Notes: generated by a model from the letters alone, not told the origin. DNA of 64,000 nt from Rhizophagus irregularis (GCF_026210795.1 NC_089443.1:3162001-3226000), one strand, 5' to 3'; shown: positions 20,491-31,862, counted from the first letter of the stretch. Made by a program: numbers and translations.

Positions 20491-22853
20491 ATGTCAAAAA
20501 CACCTTCTTCGGCTCTTAATTTAAAGATTCGTGGAAAAAAAGTTGAGCTATTGCCTGAAGACGAAGAATTAATTTCGTTAGCACTGTCAATTATTTGGAC
20601 TAAGTCTAATAAAAAAATTGAATCATGTAATTTTGACCAAGATAAAGTAAGATTATCTTTCAAAAAGAATGAGGGACGCGTTTATTTTGACTTGCAACAA
20701 TCGGCTTTAGATTTTACATTCATCAATAAGGTATTCCATAAGGCCCTTTTTAAATGATTTTGATTTCGCTTATAATTTTTTTTTTCAGTCCACCTTTTTC
20801 CCTTGAATTTTCGTTTCTGGACAATTTTGTCCACTTTTTTTTTGTTCTACCTTTTTCTCGTTTCTGGACAATTTTGTCCACTTTTTTCTGTTCTACCTTT
20901 TTCTCGTTTCTGGACAATTTTGTCCATTTTTTTTTGTTCCACTTTTTTCCCTTGAATTTCCGTTTCTGGACAATTTTGTCCACTTTTCGTTTCTGGACCA
21001 CTTTTTTCTCTTGGTATCAGAACCATTTCATTTTAGAACAAATGATTTCATTTCTGAACAAAATTCATTACTTTTTAGGGTAATTTGGCTAAACTTGAAC
21101 GCTACAAATCGCTATATGAATTATATAAAGGTAGATACGAAGTAATTCGTTTACATTTAAATATGTGAATGAATTTTAATATTTATATCTTAATTTTGTT
21201 TATATTTTATTTGTTTATTTATATATTTTCTAATAATAGCCAGAAAATACACGTTCAACTACATCTGGTACAACTGGTAGCGTGAATGAATCATTAAGAG
21301 AATTGTTACAATATTCAACACCCGAACACACGTGCCTAGAATCCTCTCCCAGCTCGTTATTATATCATAAACCCAACGATTCAGAACTTGCCCGTGTGTT
21401 AAACAGTGATTTATCCATAAATAATCTTTCTACTTCTGACACTGAAACAAAAATTTGGTCGAATTTGAATATACGCTGTATCGAAAAATTTGGCGGACAA
21501 GATCACATAAAAAATGATGTTTCTATTTCTGACATAATGTGGGCCAGTACAACCTTACCTGCGTACCGCAGCTGGAACACAATGAAGAATTATTATGATG
21601 ACATTGATGAATGGATCGCAAAAATTAGTAGCTTCTGTAAGTTAAATTTATCAAATTCTGAAATTGTTCTTGATTATTATATTTTTCTTATAATATTTAT
21701 ATCTAAATTTTCTAGGTACTGCTAATGATGATGAGGATAACAATTTTCAACCTACTGAAGCTGCAAATTCAAGTTCTACTAGGGATGAATCTGGCAACAG
21801 TGAAATTAATGAATTTAACCCACCTTCACAATACAAAGTAGTTCCAGCATCAGCACGAGCATCAACCACGGAAGTTGAAACATCGATGAAACCACCAACA
21901 AGATCAATAACATCTAAAGTAAAATTAGCAACACAAGTGCCAACTAGAGAAGTGATAGTATCTATAGAACCACGGGTACCACCTTCAGAAATGGCAGTGG
22001 AGGAATCAGCAGAATCACAAGCACTAGCTTCAGAAATGGAGGAATCAGAAGAATTAGAAGCATCAACATCTGTGTCGTTATCAAAATCCGTTGTACAAAA
22101 ACGTAATTTCTCAGATGATGATGACGACGACGATGATAAAGCCAAATTATTAAATTCTACCCAATTGTTATTATTCAAAAAGGGAAAGAAACTTCACGAT
22201 ATTTTGTTAGCAGATTCATCGTTTAATGGCGAACTCATTGCTTCTGAAGAATTAAAAGTATCAGATATATCCAATGACTTAAATGAAATGCTGAAAGATG
22301 ACCCAGTCAAAATCGTTGATGAGAAATCTGCTAAAGATCGAATCGATCAATGGCGAAGGCAAGAATTACAATGTGAAAATTTTGTTATAGCCGCTGAGTC
22401 TTTTAATTTATTACATTTGGTGTCCTTGGTCCAAATTTATGATGATCTATTTAAACTTGGAGAAAAATTAAGAACTGACCCTAATAATAATATAAAAACT
22501 ACAAAATCTTGGGTTATTCAGTTCATGCGGTCTGTACTTAAAATTGGCGACAAAATGGAACAAAGGAATAGGTAGGATGTGATCGATTACGAAGGTTATT
22601 TAATGAAGGAATCACGAGTACGCAACTTGCGAAAGCTGGGTGCCGTAAGTGCGATTTTTTCGTTAAACAAGAATATTATGAAGTATTTCTGTCCCAAGTT
22701 CCTACATTAGAAACTCATCGATCAATTTCAAGTTTGTCGAACGAACGTCTTTCTGAAATCTTGTCTACTGCTAATCCAGATAATACTGCACAAAAAAAAA
22801 AGAGAAGAGTTGAATTTATGGGGGAGGAATTCATTAATATAGCGGATAAATAA
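20491..22853 (+). pseudogene. Accessory gene of the hAT transposon, function unknown
   Basis: Four exons fit with GT..AG borders: 20491-20730 (MSKTPSSALNLKIRGKKVEL..), 21079-21141 (GNLAKLERYKSLYELYKG..), 21240-21636 and 21716 onward. The ATG at 20491 was chosen over one 54 bp upstream because of its AAAATG context. Exon 3 holds ISDIMWASTTLPAYRSWNTM. Exon 4 has a low-complexity acidic region with eight aspartates, then IDQWRRQELQCENFVIAAES. A one-base loss near 22570 creates a stop; the other frame continues CDRLRRLFNEGITSTQLAKA..CRKCDFF to a lysine-rich end (KKKRR) at 22853. The CRKC cysteines could bind metal. I do not recognise a named domain. Convergent placement inside the hAT borders and the array in intron 1 suggest a transposon-encoded partner of the transposase. 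Confidence 0.65.
20818..20982 (+). repeat. Left GGACAATTTTGTCC dyad array (4 copies)
   Basis: TGGACAATTTTGTCCA occurs at 20818, 20865, 20911 and 20967, with a partial fifth at about 20995. Spacing is 46-56 bp with T-rich sequence between. It lies within intron 1 of the accessory gene. Each copy is an inverted repeat TGGACAA-TT-TTGTCCA. Confidence 0.85.
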
Positions 22854-23067
22854 AAAAAATAGTGAATACATTGAATATGTTGGTTAGTGGGTAATATCAT
22901 TATCAACAAAGAAGCATGTATTTATATTGGCATAAGTTATACGCGTTAGATAGATAATTAAATGTATAGATAATTAAACGTAACATTTACATATTTTCAA
23001 ATTGCACGGGGAAGCTTCTGTCCAAAGTTTCTAAAGCAAAAAAAAGTAAAGTTTTCTGATTATAAAG

Positions 23068-23179
23068 TGGACAATTTTGTCCAAAATAAAAAATAAAGTT
23101 TTCTGAATACAAAAGTGGACAATTTTGTCCAAAATAAATAATAAAGTTTTCTGAATACAAAAGTGGACAATTTTGTCCA
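23068..23179 (+). repeat. Middle GGACAATTTTGTCC dyad array (3 copies)
   Basis: Copies at 23068, 23116 and 23164, at an exact 48-bp period, with AAAATAAA..AAAGTTTTCTGAATAC between. The array lies between the 3' ends of the two convergent hAT genes. Confidence 0.85.
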
Positions 23180-23306
23180 AAATAAAAAGGGAGGACAAAA
23201 TTGTTGATATGCATTATAAAATACTATCAAATTTATTATATATTAAATGTTCACAATAAGTACAAATATAAATATTATATAGGTAAAATAAAAGTCAAAA
23301 AAAGAA

Positions 23307-25871
23307 TTAGTTTAATTGTTCCGGATCCCATTCCTCTTCGCCATCACTATCATATCTTCGAGTAATAGTTGGAAGTATAGAATTATCAATAAAGACCCAT
23401 GGTTCTAGATCTACCGTGCTTTCAATATCTAATGTTTCATCATTCATATTTGTTTCATCAGATTGATGTTCATTAAAACTATCATCATCATTCTCACTCA
23501 TAATTTCTTCTTCTTCTTCAAATACTGTATTCAGCATGAGTTGAATATCATCATCTAACTTTGAACTGCTATCACCGTTACTTGTATAATTTAAGTCTTT
23601 TTTAGCATGTTTGAGAGAATAAAGATATATTTTCGCCATTGTCTCTATAGTTTCTGATTGCAAATTTATACGTCTCTTACCAAAGAGCCATCCCATGGCT
23701 GAAAATAATCTTTCACAACTTGCCGAGTGTGGGGTTATTGAAAATATTACTTTAGCTAGCCGCGAAAGAGAAGAAAATTTCCCATCAACTATGGAATTCC
23801 ACCAATGGTAAGCTGTGTCATGAACTGAATAAGACGTGTTATATGGTTCAGAATTATCAAAGTATGCACGAAGTTGTGCATCAAGTTCTAATCCAGAATT
23901 TTTTTTATGCCCAAGGTTTTTCCAGATTCGAAGGGCACACTTTCTGAATTTAAATAACAATAAAAAAATAATTACCTCAGTATTTAGGATGAAAGAAGAA
24001 ACCTAACAAATAGATATCCTCGTCAAACTCTTTATATCTATTAAAAAAATATTTAAAATTAAACATTAATTTTGAATCTTCTATTAAAGATACTAACCTA
24101 ATACATTACCGCTTATTAAAAATGCTAATACAAGAGTTTCTTAACTCTTTATAATCATCAGTTGGCATTGACTTAAAAAATGCTGCGATACGAAGAAGAT
24201 GCAGATAACAATCTGCTAAAGTTACATTACTTCCTTCTAACATGAGAATTGCTTTTTTTATCGGCTCCAAAATATCCGATAAAATACGAATGTCATCAAA
24301 AAACCCTCTTTTTTCAAAATTGCTTTTACAGCTTCATTAGAGATTTCGCGTTCATGATTGTCCAGGACCTAATTGAATAAACATTTTTGTATTAGGTTTA
24401 ATTATTATTAATTTAAAGGCAATTTCTATTTGTACATGGGGTGTTTAAACACGGGTCATATTAGTAGATTAAAAATGGCATTCAAACTCTCCTTTAATGC
24501 CTTAAGTAAACTTGCAGAGCAGGTGAAAATACATATATTTATCTGTAATATAATAAGAATAAAAAGTAAAAGAGTATAATGTCGGTAGCATTCAATTTCA
24601 AATTAAAAAACAAAAAATTAGTCTATTAAAAATTATATTTATATGACCCGTGTACAAACACCCCGTGTAAACTTAGAAATTTTCTAATTTAAATATAAAG
24701 TATACGTACATGTAATAAAGCATCTTTTAATCTGTACACCGAAGATATACATTCATGGACTGTCGTCCATCTTGTTTCGATGTACGTTTTCAGCCCTCCA
24801 CCTGCAATATTTTTTGCATCAATCGCAACTTTAAGCCAAGTGCTGGCAAGGGTTGAATTTTTGAAGTATCTTGTTAAAATATTTGCTCGTTTTACAAGAC
24901 ATTTAACTTGATCTACTATGACAATATCACTACTTATCAGATTGATGCAATGGGCGATGCATCGTATATTGATAATGGATGGATATTCATTCGTGATTAT
25001 TCGACGGGCACCTGCGACATTGGCAGCATTGTCACTGACAATAGCGACAATTTTGCTTATACCCACTTTACAAATTATATCATTTATAACTTTTGATAAA
25101 TATTCAGCGGTATGTGAATTTTTAGAAAGGTCTTCAAGTTGTAATAGATATTCCTTTCTCGATGGTGTCAGCAAAATAAACGCCCATAAGCTATTCCCTC
25201 AAGGGTCTGTCCAACCATCAAGAGCTAATAAAAAATATATGGATAGTTATTTTTTTAATAAAATATTTTGAAGCAATTATAGAAATTATAGATTTACCGA
25301 TAGTAAAATTAGACTCTTTTTCTAATTCATTGTTGACTCGTGCATTGACTCTGGATAATTCCGCCTCCAATAAAGTACCGTTTAGTACTCGTCGTGAAGG
25401 TGGATCGTATCCTGGCTCCAGCGCCTTTATCATGTCGATAAACCAAGGATTATCGATTGTGCTAAAGGGTATGTTGCACATCACGTAGGCTTTCGTTATC
25501 ACCCGGTCTAATTCATCACTCCGTCCTTTTTCTATTTTACCTCCTCCGTAAAAATTCTTAATTCCCGTTTGTCGAACCCTTTTGTTAGAATAATCTGATT
25601 CATCTTCATCTGCGCTTTCTTTTTCTTCTTTAGCAAGATTTTTCCTGACAATTTTGGCAAAATACAATGAAACATCATCGGGGCATTTTTTACAGTGGTT
25701 TGCCAAATGTGCACTGAGGACTTGGGGCCTTCCTTGTCTCCAGTATTGTCGACAGTAACTACACGTCGCTGAATAGTGTCCTCTCGACTGCACGTTACCT
25801 TGTATCATATGATTACACCATACATCTGATAGTGGTCGACTTTTGCTTACCTTAGAAGGACCGCTTGACAT
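23307..25871 (-). pseudogene. hAT transposase with BED zinc finger (five exons, broken)
   Basis: Exons on the minus strand: 25871-25298, 25224-24710, 24368-24110, 24037-23976, 23943-23307. Exon 1 has a BED-type finger (W18, C37-x2-C40, H55, H59/C60). Exon 2 reads LDGWTDP, then IVAIVSDNAANVAGARRI and NIRCIAHCINLISSDIV, a DUF659-like hAT core with the DNAAN and RCIAH motifs. The last exon has the C-terminal dimerisation region (WWNSIV..LAKVIFSITPHSASCERLFS). An acidic tail ends in EEEWDPEQLN. A TGA at 25201-25199 replaces the expected Arg codon after WTDP, and a frameshift occurs at an A-run near 24325, so it is inactive. The right dyad array lies 170-460 bp upstream of the start. Confidence 0.8.
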
Positions 25872-26044
25872 GACGTTATAAAGAGCAAAACTTGAAATTA
25901 AAAGAGTTTGTCATCAATATCGTTTTAAAGTTTGATTTAGTAGTACAAGATGTTGATTGATTAAGATCACGCCTAATTGTAAATTGTGAAGTTTAAATTT
26001 CAATAATATGAAAATTTGTAAATTTAACTGGACAAAGAGAAAAA

Positions 26045-26334
26045 TTGAACAAAATTGTCCAGAAACAATACGAGGAATAAGGTGACCAGAAATGATACAA
26101 GAAAAAAAAGTGGACAAAATTGTCCAGAAGCGATGGATGTCCAAAAATGATAGAAAAAAAAGTGGACAAAATTGTCCAGAAGCGATGGATGTCCAAAAAT
26201 GATAGAAAAAAAAGTGGACAAAATTGTCCAGAAGCGATGGATGTCCAAAAATGATAGAAAAAAAAGTGGACAAAATTGTCCAGAAGCGATGGATGTCCAA
26301 AAATGATAGAAAAAAAGTGGACAAAAATTGTCCA
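26045..26334 (-). repeat. Right GGACAAAATTGTCC dyad array (5-6 copies)
   Basis: TGGACAAAATTGTCCA at 26111, 26163, 26215 and 26267 at an exact 52-bp period, a +1 variant at 26318 and a degenerate one at about 26047. Each unit also has a half-site GATGGATGTCC. The motif is the complement of the left and middle arrays, so left and right arrays point in opposite directions. It sits directly upstream of the transposase start. Confidence 0.85.
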
Positions 26335-26572
26335 GAAATATTACGAGTAAAAAGTGTATAAAATTGAATCAAAGAAGTCTTGGTATAGCATGATATCATC
26401 ATCAGACGAAGTTGATTGTGATGAATAAATAGTATGTTTAATTCAGTATAATAACTTTGACAAAAAAAAAATTATAAAAATAACACTTCTAATTTCAACA
26501 ATTTTTAATATGTCGGGATGACGAATTCTTTATTTTGAATTGATGGTTTTTTACTTGATATTATTTTATTTA

Positions 26573-26890
26573 ACATTGCGGATTTGCGATACAGTATTGA
26601 TTTACGGATTCATTGCAGATTTGCGATACAGTATTGATTTGTGGATTCATTGCGAACTTGCGGATTCATTGCGGATTTGTGATACAGTATTGATTTGCGG
26701 ATTCATTACAGACTTGCGGATTCATTGCGGATTTGTGATACAGTATTGATTTGCGGATTCATTACAGACTTGCGGATTCATTGCGGATTTGCGATACAGT
26801 ATTGATTTGCGGATTCATTGTGGACTTGCAGATTCATTGCGGATATGCGGATTCATTGCGGATATGCGGACTCATATGCGCAATTCAATT
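26573..26890. repeat. Right subterminal GCGGATT minisatellite of the hAT element
   Basis: Irregular repeats of TTGCGGATTCATTGCGGATT and GCGATACAGTATTGATTTG. A short counterpart with CCGCAAACCGCAATTATC and ACTGTATCACGATC lies at 20250-20335 near the left end, in inverse orientation. Subterminal repeats of this kind are transposase-binding sites in other hAT elements. The open frames here only follow the repeat. Confidence 0.75.
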
Positions 26891-27854
26891 CTTAAATCCG
26901 CAATACTGCAGATTTGGAAAAGCAATTTCGGCGCCATCCTTAGCTTCAGTATTTTCGCAAGATGTTGTTCTGATTTCACAGGATGACAAAGCCAAGGTAG
27001 AGAAGTTTTTTATGCTATTTTTGGTTTTTTTTTAATAATTTTAGGTGATCATTAGGTTCCACTAGGGATCGCAGCAGTTGGAAAATCATTTAAAACTTTA
27101 CAGACAGTAAACGAACCTGTATCCGTTCCTGACCATGATTTTCCAAAGGGTACTAAGCATAAACTAATTCCATCCGTTTATTTGGTGATTAATCCTAGTA
27201 ACACCAATGATTCCTTACACTCTGGTAAAATGAGAATATTTGTTCGCCCTGAATACTTTTTGGGAACCTCATGTGAAACACATATGGTTGACCTTGTAAA
27301 AATCACTGAAAAGGAGTCTTTCCATGAATTTACGCATCATGATGGTATTGTTAAACCTATTTGGTGTTTATTAACGGATGGTGGACCTGATAAGAATCCT
27401 CAGTTTCTGGCCAATATTATGAAATATGCACTATTGTTTAAAAAACTTGATTTGGATTATCTTACAGTGTGAACACATGCACCGGAACAGTCAGCATATA
27501 ACTTAGTAGAACGAAGCATGGCATAACTTTCTGGAAAGTTGGCAGGAATTGTGTTTAATACTTTTAATTATGGAAATCACCTTGGTAACATGAATGGGCA
27601 AAGTACTATAATTGATGAAGAACTTGCTCATAAAAACTTCAAGCATGCCGGAGACCATCTTTGTGAAATTTGAAATCGTGATCTTATCAATGGGCATCCA
27701 GTTGATGTTACTTATATTGATGGACATGATCATAATATTTTTTTAGATACTGAAGTGATGTGGGATTGGATTGATCGTCATTCACAAATTTGCAAATATT
27801 CACTTGATTTACGCAAATGCAATAACAGGGATTGCTGTAGACCACCAAGAGCTC

Positions 27855-28554
27855 CGGATGTTTTTGACTTTTTATCGCTGAATAGTGGTTTTCTTCCTCC
27901 TGTTGTGCAAGGTAAAGATAAACACTTTCTAAGTTTGCTGCATACACTGGAATATGTTAATGATCGACTTCCTGGCTATGATATGCATTGCCCAAGCATT
28001 TCTTCTGAAATTTATGATGAGCTTGTATGCAAAAAATGTGGTAAGTATTTTCCAACAAAGGCGTTTTTAAAAATACATACTAAGGTTATGCATCAAAATG
28101 GAAGAGAAAAGATTGTGCGAATGGTGCAGGAAAAAGAAAATAATACAATCCCGAAGGTTCATGCAGGTGAAATGTCACATACTCAGCATAAATATGCTAA
28201 TGTTGAGGCTAATGGCAATGCAAAAAATGATATACGTGATGGTAAATACAAAAGAAGTGGCATAAAAAAATCACAACCATGGGAACAGGATCATCTTACA
28301 TTTCAAATTTAATTTTCAATAGTAAAATATTTTTTAATTACAAGTATTTAGCATAATAAAATTTATAATTTGCGGTATAATGTATTGATTGTAAAATTTA
28401 TTAAAAATGTATTTGAAATATTTATTTGACGTGTTAGATATTAAAATATGGTCACTTGTATATAAAGTTACACACTTTCCTTAAATAGTAAGATAATGAA
28501 GGGAGGGGGGACAAAAATTCCAAAAATTAAATGACGTCATTTAGGGCCCTCCTC
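27855..28554 (+). repeat. Right inverted arm of the TAA-flanked element
   Basis: It is the partner of 19325-20024. It carries the C-terminal exon of the DDE gene (SLNSGFLPPVVQGKDKHFLS to QPWEQDHLTFQI) and the 3' region ending in AAATGACGTCATTTAGGGCC. Confidence 0.8.
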
Positions 28555-28564
28555 TAAGTGGTGT

Positions 28565-30674
28565 TATAAAGATCAATTCTTTTAATAATGAACATAATCA
28601 CTCACTTACTTCAATAGTTCATGAAATAGCACCGCGATTTTGAAAATTAATGCCTGAAATGCTGGTAAATATTGAAAAGTATGTGATTCAAGGTCGAATG
28701 GACTCAGCATCTATTTATCCTTTACTTAAGCATGACTATCCAGATCAACCTATATATAAAAAGGATTTGTATAACGCAATCTATCAATTTTGTCAAAAAA
28801 ATAACCCTGGAGATACAGATGCTTCCCAGATGCTTGAACTATTAATGCAATGAAAGGATTCCAATCCACTATAGATTGTGAAACTTCGGCTAGATCCTGT
28901 CTCAAGAAAACTAAAATCTCTCTTGTGGATGTCACCTACACAAAAGGAACTATATAACAAATACAATGATGTTACTATTATTGATACCACCTACAATACA
29001 AACAGATTTCAAATGATGCTTTGCATCATAGCTGTAGTTGATAATAACTACAAGTCACGAATTGTTGCAACTGCTATAATTGATGATGAAACACTAAATA
29101 CATACCGATGGTTATTTGATACTATTCTTACTGAAACAGGTATTTCTCCTGGAATTATTTTTACTGATTCAGATCCTTCTATGATTCAATCAATTAAAGA
29201 AATTTATGTGAATACCAAGCATCTATTGTGCATTTTTCATATTGATTTGAATCTTCGAAAAAAACTCTAGGGAAAATTAGGAAATAAGTTTGAAGAATTT
29301 CGCCATAAGTTCTATATATGCAGAAATTCTCTTTGTGAAGACCTATTTGAACTTCGATAGAATCAATTAATTGATCAATATTCAGCAGCAGCAAAGTATT
29401 TGTCTGATACACTTTATATTAATAAAGAGTCTTGGGCAATACCTTGGATTCATAAAAGATTTACTACTGGAGCACAAAGCATACAGAGAATTGAGTCAAT
29501 CAACAGACATATACTGATATACATGATAAAGTTGATCGAGCTACTTCATTATATGATTTACTACTTAGTATCAAAGATCACGTTAGAAATGAAGAACATT
29601 TTGAATATTTTGAACTTAAACAAAATGCCATACCTACAATTGGTATGCCAATGCTAAATACAAGATTTTTTAGTTCTGTAGATAATGTCATGAAGGTCTT
29701 TTTAACGCCTGTAATGCTTGGAAAACAAAGATCACAAATGAATTAGTCTGTATATTATGATATTAATATGGCAAAACTTAATAGATGTAAGTGGTTCTAT
29801 TAGTGTTGATTATAATAATCTTAAACTAACAATTACCTTATAGGTGGAGATTGATAATGAAGAGATAAGCAATGGAATCAGGGAATAAGAACAAGATGTT
29901 CGACAAATTCTTTTCAAATCCTTGATTAAGAATATACTACCAGAAGCAATCCTAGAAGTATGGTTTGTTCGAGCAACTGGAACTCAAGGAATTGGTCATT
30001 ATGTGGTTCTGCTTGATGAAGGAACACATTTATGCACTTGCCTTCTCTTGATCAATAAAGGATTAATATGCTGGCATTTTTTTCGAGTTGGTACTTATTC
30101 TCAACATGCGGCATTTCACATGAATATTATTCCAAGCCGATGGTACTTAAATATCAATATTCAGTTAGATAATCTTTCTCCTATTTCAGTATGTGGTACA
30201 CAAACAGAAGATAGAGTAGGAATGGAAAAAAGTATTACCTTTCAACACTTTTTTTCATTTCGGGTTGATTCACATGTTTCTAATTTGGCTATAAAATCAA
30301 CTAAAGCTATTTATGCAGAATTGTTTGGGTTATCAAAGAAAGCTATTGATTGTGCACTTAAAGCCAATATGCAACATGAGTTGATGAATTTACTCAAGTC
30401 TTTTATCTATGATATACATAATAAGAATGTTGAAATTCAAGAAACTCAAGAAACCTTTACTGATATTAATAATCCTGCTATTACTAAACATAAAGGACGA
30501 CCTCCAAAAAGGTTTAAATCTAGTGTAGAAACTTTGGGAAAACGGGTTTTAAAGGATAGTACAAAGGTTAATATGATAACAGATAACGTTATAGTAAAAG
30601 AGGAAACAAATAATACAAAAGGGCAAAAATGTGGAAAGTGCAAGCAATATGGACATTATGCGAAGACATGTTAA
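28565..30674 (+). pseudogene. MULE-type transposase relic with SWIM and CCHC fingers
   Basis: It becomes readable directly after the TAA border, as EHNHSLTSIVHEIAP, so the insertion may have cut off its 5' end. It continues with MPEMLVNIEKYVIQGRMDSA, LYNKYNDVTIIDTTYNTNRF, IIDDETLNTYRWLFDTIL, GIIFTDSDPSMIQSIKEI, HLLCIFHIDLNLRKKL and GAQSIQRIESINRHI, the usual MULE core with D (IDTTY), D (FTDSDP) and E (RIESIN). A SWIM finger follows (LCTCLLLINKGLICWHFFRV, pattern CxC..CxH), then a zinc knuckle CGKCKQYGHYAKTC at the end. In-frame stops at about 28642, 28852, 28878, 29269 and 29360 plus frame changes near 29515 and 29740 make it a pseudogene. Its terminal repeats were not found. Confidence 0.8.
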
Positions 30675-30889
30675 AATAGTTGTTAAATTATAGCATGTAT
30701 GCGCACTTTTAATAGTATGTATATGCATGTATGTGCATTTAAATTTTATAATAAAAATAATAAAAAAAATTTTGCGCACAATGAAAATATTATCACGTGA
30801 TACATGTTTAAATGCCTGAAAAAATCAATTTTTTATTAATCATGTGATGCCGTGTTTGAGACACCCGTGTACGAATAGAAATTGCCTTT

Positions 30890-31142
30890 TAAATATTTCA
30901 AGAATTAGTAAAAAAGCAAATTTAAATACCTATTTTGGTAATAACTTTAACTCCTTAAAATTAATAAAGATTTTAAAGTAATTTATTTATATTGAATCAT
31001 ATGATATATTTTTATTTTTATTTAAGGAGTTGAATAAACAGGTTTTTAACTTGATTTTTTACTGGTTTTTAAAAAATTCAAAATATCAAATTTTCAAATT
31101 AAAAAATCATAGGGTGGTCTTACAATTTTACAATCAGCTATA
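30890..31142. repeat. Half copy of the AGCTGATTG MITE (inverted)
   Basis: GAATTAGTAAAAAAGCAAAT through TTTTTACTGGTTTTTAAAA to TTACAATCAGCT is collinear with the complement of 17827-18090. It lacks the left terminal repeat. Confidence 0.6.
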
Positions 31143-31338
31143 AAACTCTTTCGTCTAAAAGCCAGAGAACAAAAACCACTAGCCAAAATAATCCAAATCA
31201 GATAAAAATTGATTATCTGATTTTTATCTGATTTATAATAATTTTGGCCAATATTTTAAAAAGTAATGTTCCATTTGAGTTTTAAGTGATTGCTATTTGG
31301 ATATAATTCAAAATAAAAAATCAGATATAAATCAGATA

Positions 31339-31860
31339 CACCAGGAAATTTGTTTAGGCGTAATTTAGTGTAATATTTCGGAGGTGGTGTAAAATTTTGA
31401 AATATTACACAAAAAACATAATATTACAAAAGTTTACGCTTTTAAATTTGAATAATTATAGTAATTTAAGAATATCTCGCTATCTACTGATCCAATCAAG
31501 ACGATCTATAGCTCATTGGAATCAGCTCATTAAAACGAATCGAATGGTAGTAAATTCGCATTTCTACAGTTGATAGAACGTTCTATAGTATGCAATAAAG
31601 TTTTAAATTAATAGAAAGTCATCTATCAAACGTAGAGATATGATTTTACTACCATTCGATTCGTCTTGATGAGCTGATTCCAATGAGCTATAGATCGTCT
31701 TGATTGGATCAGTAGATAGCAAGATATTCTTAAATTACTATAATTATTCAAATTTAAACGCGTAAACTTTTGTAATATTACGTTTTTAGTGTAATATTTC
31801 AAAATTTTACACTACCTCCGAAATATTACACTAAATTACGCCTAAACAAATTTCCTGATG
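31339..31860. mobile_element. 522-bp TA-flanked foldback MITE
   Basis: Ends CACCAGGAAATTTGTTTAGG and complement (one difference in the first bases) continue as an inverted repeat of about 210 bp, with TA at 31337-31338 and 31861-31862. Each arm carries one CGAATCGAATGGTAGTAAA-type module. The arms would form a long hairpin in RNA. No coding. Confidence 0.8.
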
Positions 31861-31862
31861 TA

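Larger units (their letters stand above)
20221..26942. mobile_element. Two-gene hAT transposon, 6722 bp
   Basis: It is flanked by the 8-bp duplication GCTTCAGT (20213-20220 and 26943-26950) inside a coding exon. The imperfect terminal repeats are TAAGGATAGTGCTGTAATTG (left) and TAAGGATGGCGCCGAAATTG (right, complement), 16 of 20 identical. It encodes a minus-strand BED-finger hAT transposase and a convergent plus-strand accessory gene, both now broken. Subterminal GCGGATT-type repeats and three arrays of the GGACAATTTTGTCC dyad complete it. The 8-bp duplication and transposase family agree on hAT. Confidence 0.9.
20025..28312 (+). pseudogene. DDE transposase-like gene (QDDKAKV..TDGGPD..VERSM), split and broken
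   Basis: The first part (20039-20220) reads MGKSTIQKYLQPRHSGTKEA, HYPAQIRLAAVGRNEM, HIDEHYCLASVKGVKSFAS and stops at a hAT insertion. It resumes at 26943 with ASVFSQDVVLISQDDKAK, a 59-bp intron (26997-27055), VPLGIAAVGKSFKTLQ, PIWCLLTDGGPDKNPQFLA, THAPEQSAYNLVERSMA, and a C-terminal C2H2-like finger CKKCGKYFPTKAFLKIHTKVMH (about 28030-28095). The likely catalytic triad is the D of QDD, the D of TDGG and the E of VER. Nonsense codons: TGA after DYLTV (27470), TAA after VERSMA (27524) and TGA after CEI (about 27671). The true N-terminus is missing. No named superfamily fits with confidence. Confidence 0.7.
19325..28554 (+). mobile_element. TAA-flanked DNA transposon with about 700-bp inverted arms, split by a hAT insertion
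   Basis: The ends GGGGAGGGCCCTAAATGACG (left) and GAGGAGGGCCCTAAATGACG (complement of right) are inverted repeats flanked by TAA on both sides (19322-19324 and 28555-28557). Inside are a DDE-type gene and a 6722-bp hAT element; without the hAT the element is about 2.5 kb. The first 700 bp are an inverted copy of the last 700 bp and include the 3' end of the gene, so the left arm seems to have replaced the original 5' end. A TWA-type 3-bp target is known from PIF/Harbinger, but the protein does not look like a standard member. Confidence 0.75.

Noticed and set aside
20754-21083. 109-codon open frame with repeated FLDNFVHFF
   Set aside because: It is the translation of the dyad array within an intron of the accessory gene.
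21747-22178. 143-codon minus-strand frame over the accessory gene
   Set aside because: It is the antisense shadow of exon 4, which has a phase-consistent exon chain on the plus strand.
26045-26334. CRISPR-like array: regular repeats at a 52-bp period
   Set aside because: The sequences between repeats are themselves identical, the motif is a short dyad, and the array lies inside a eukaryotic hAT transposon.
26540-27035. Open frames with repeated LRICDTVLICGFI
   Set aside because: They follow the GCGGATT minisatellite and include a real exon of the DDE gene only at the very end.
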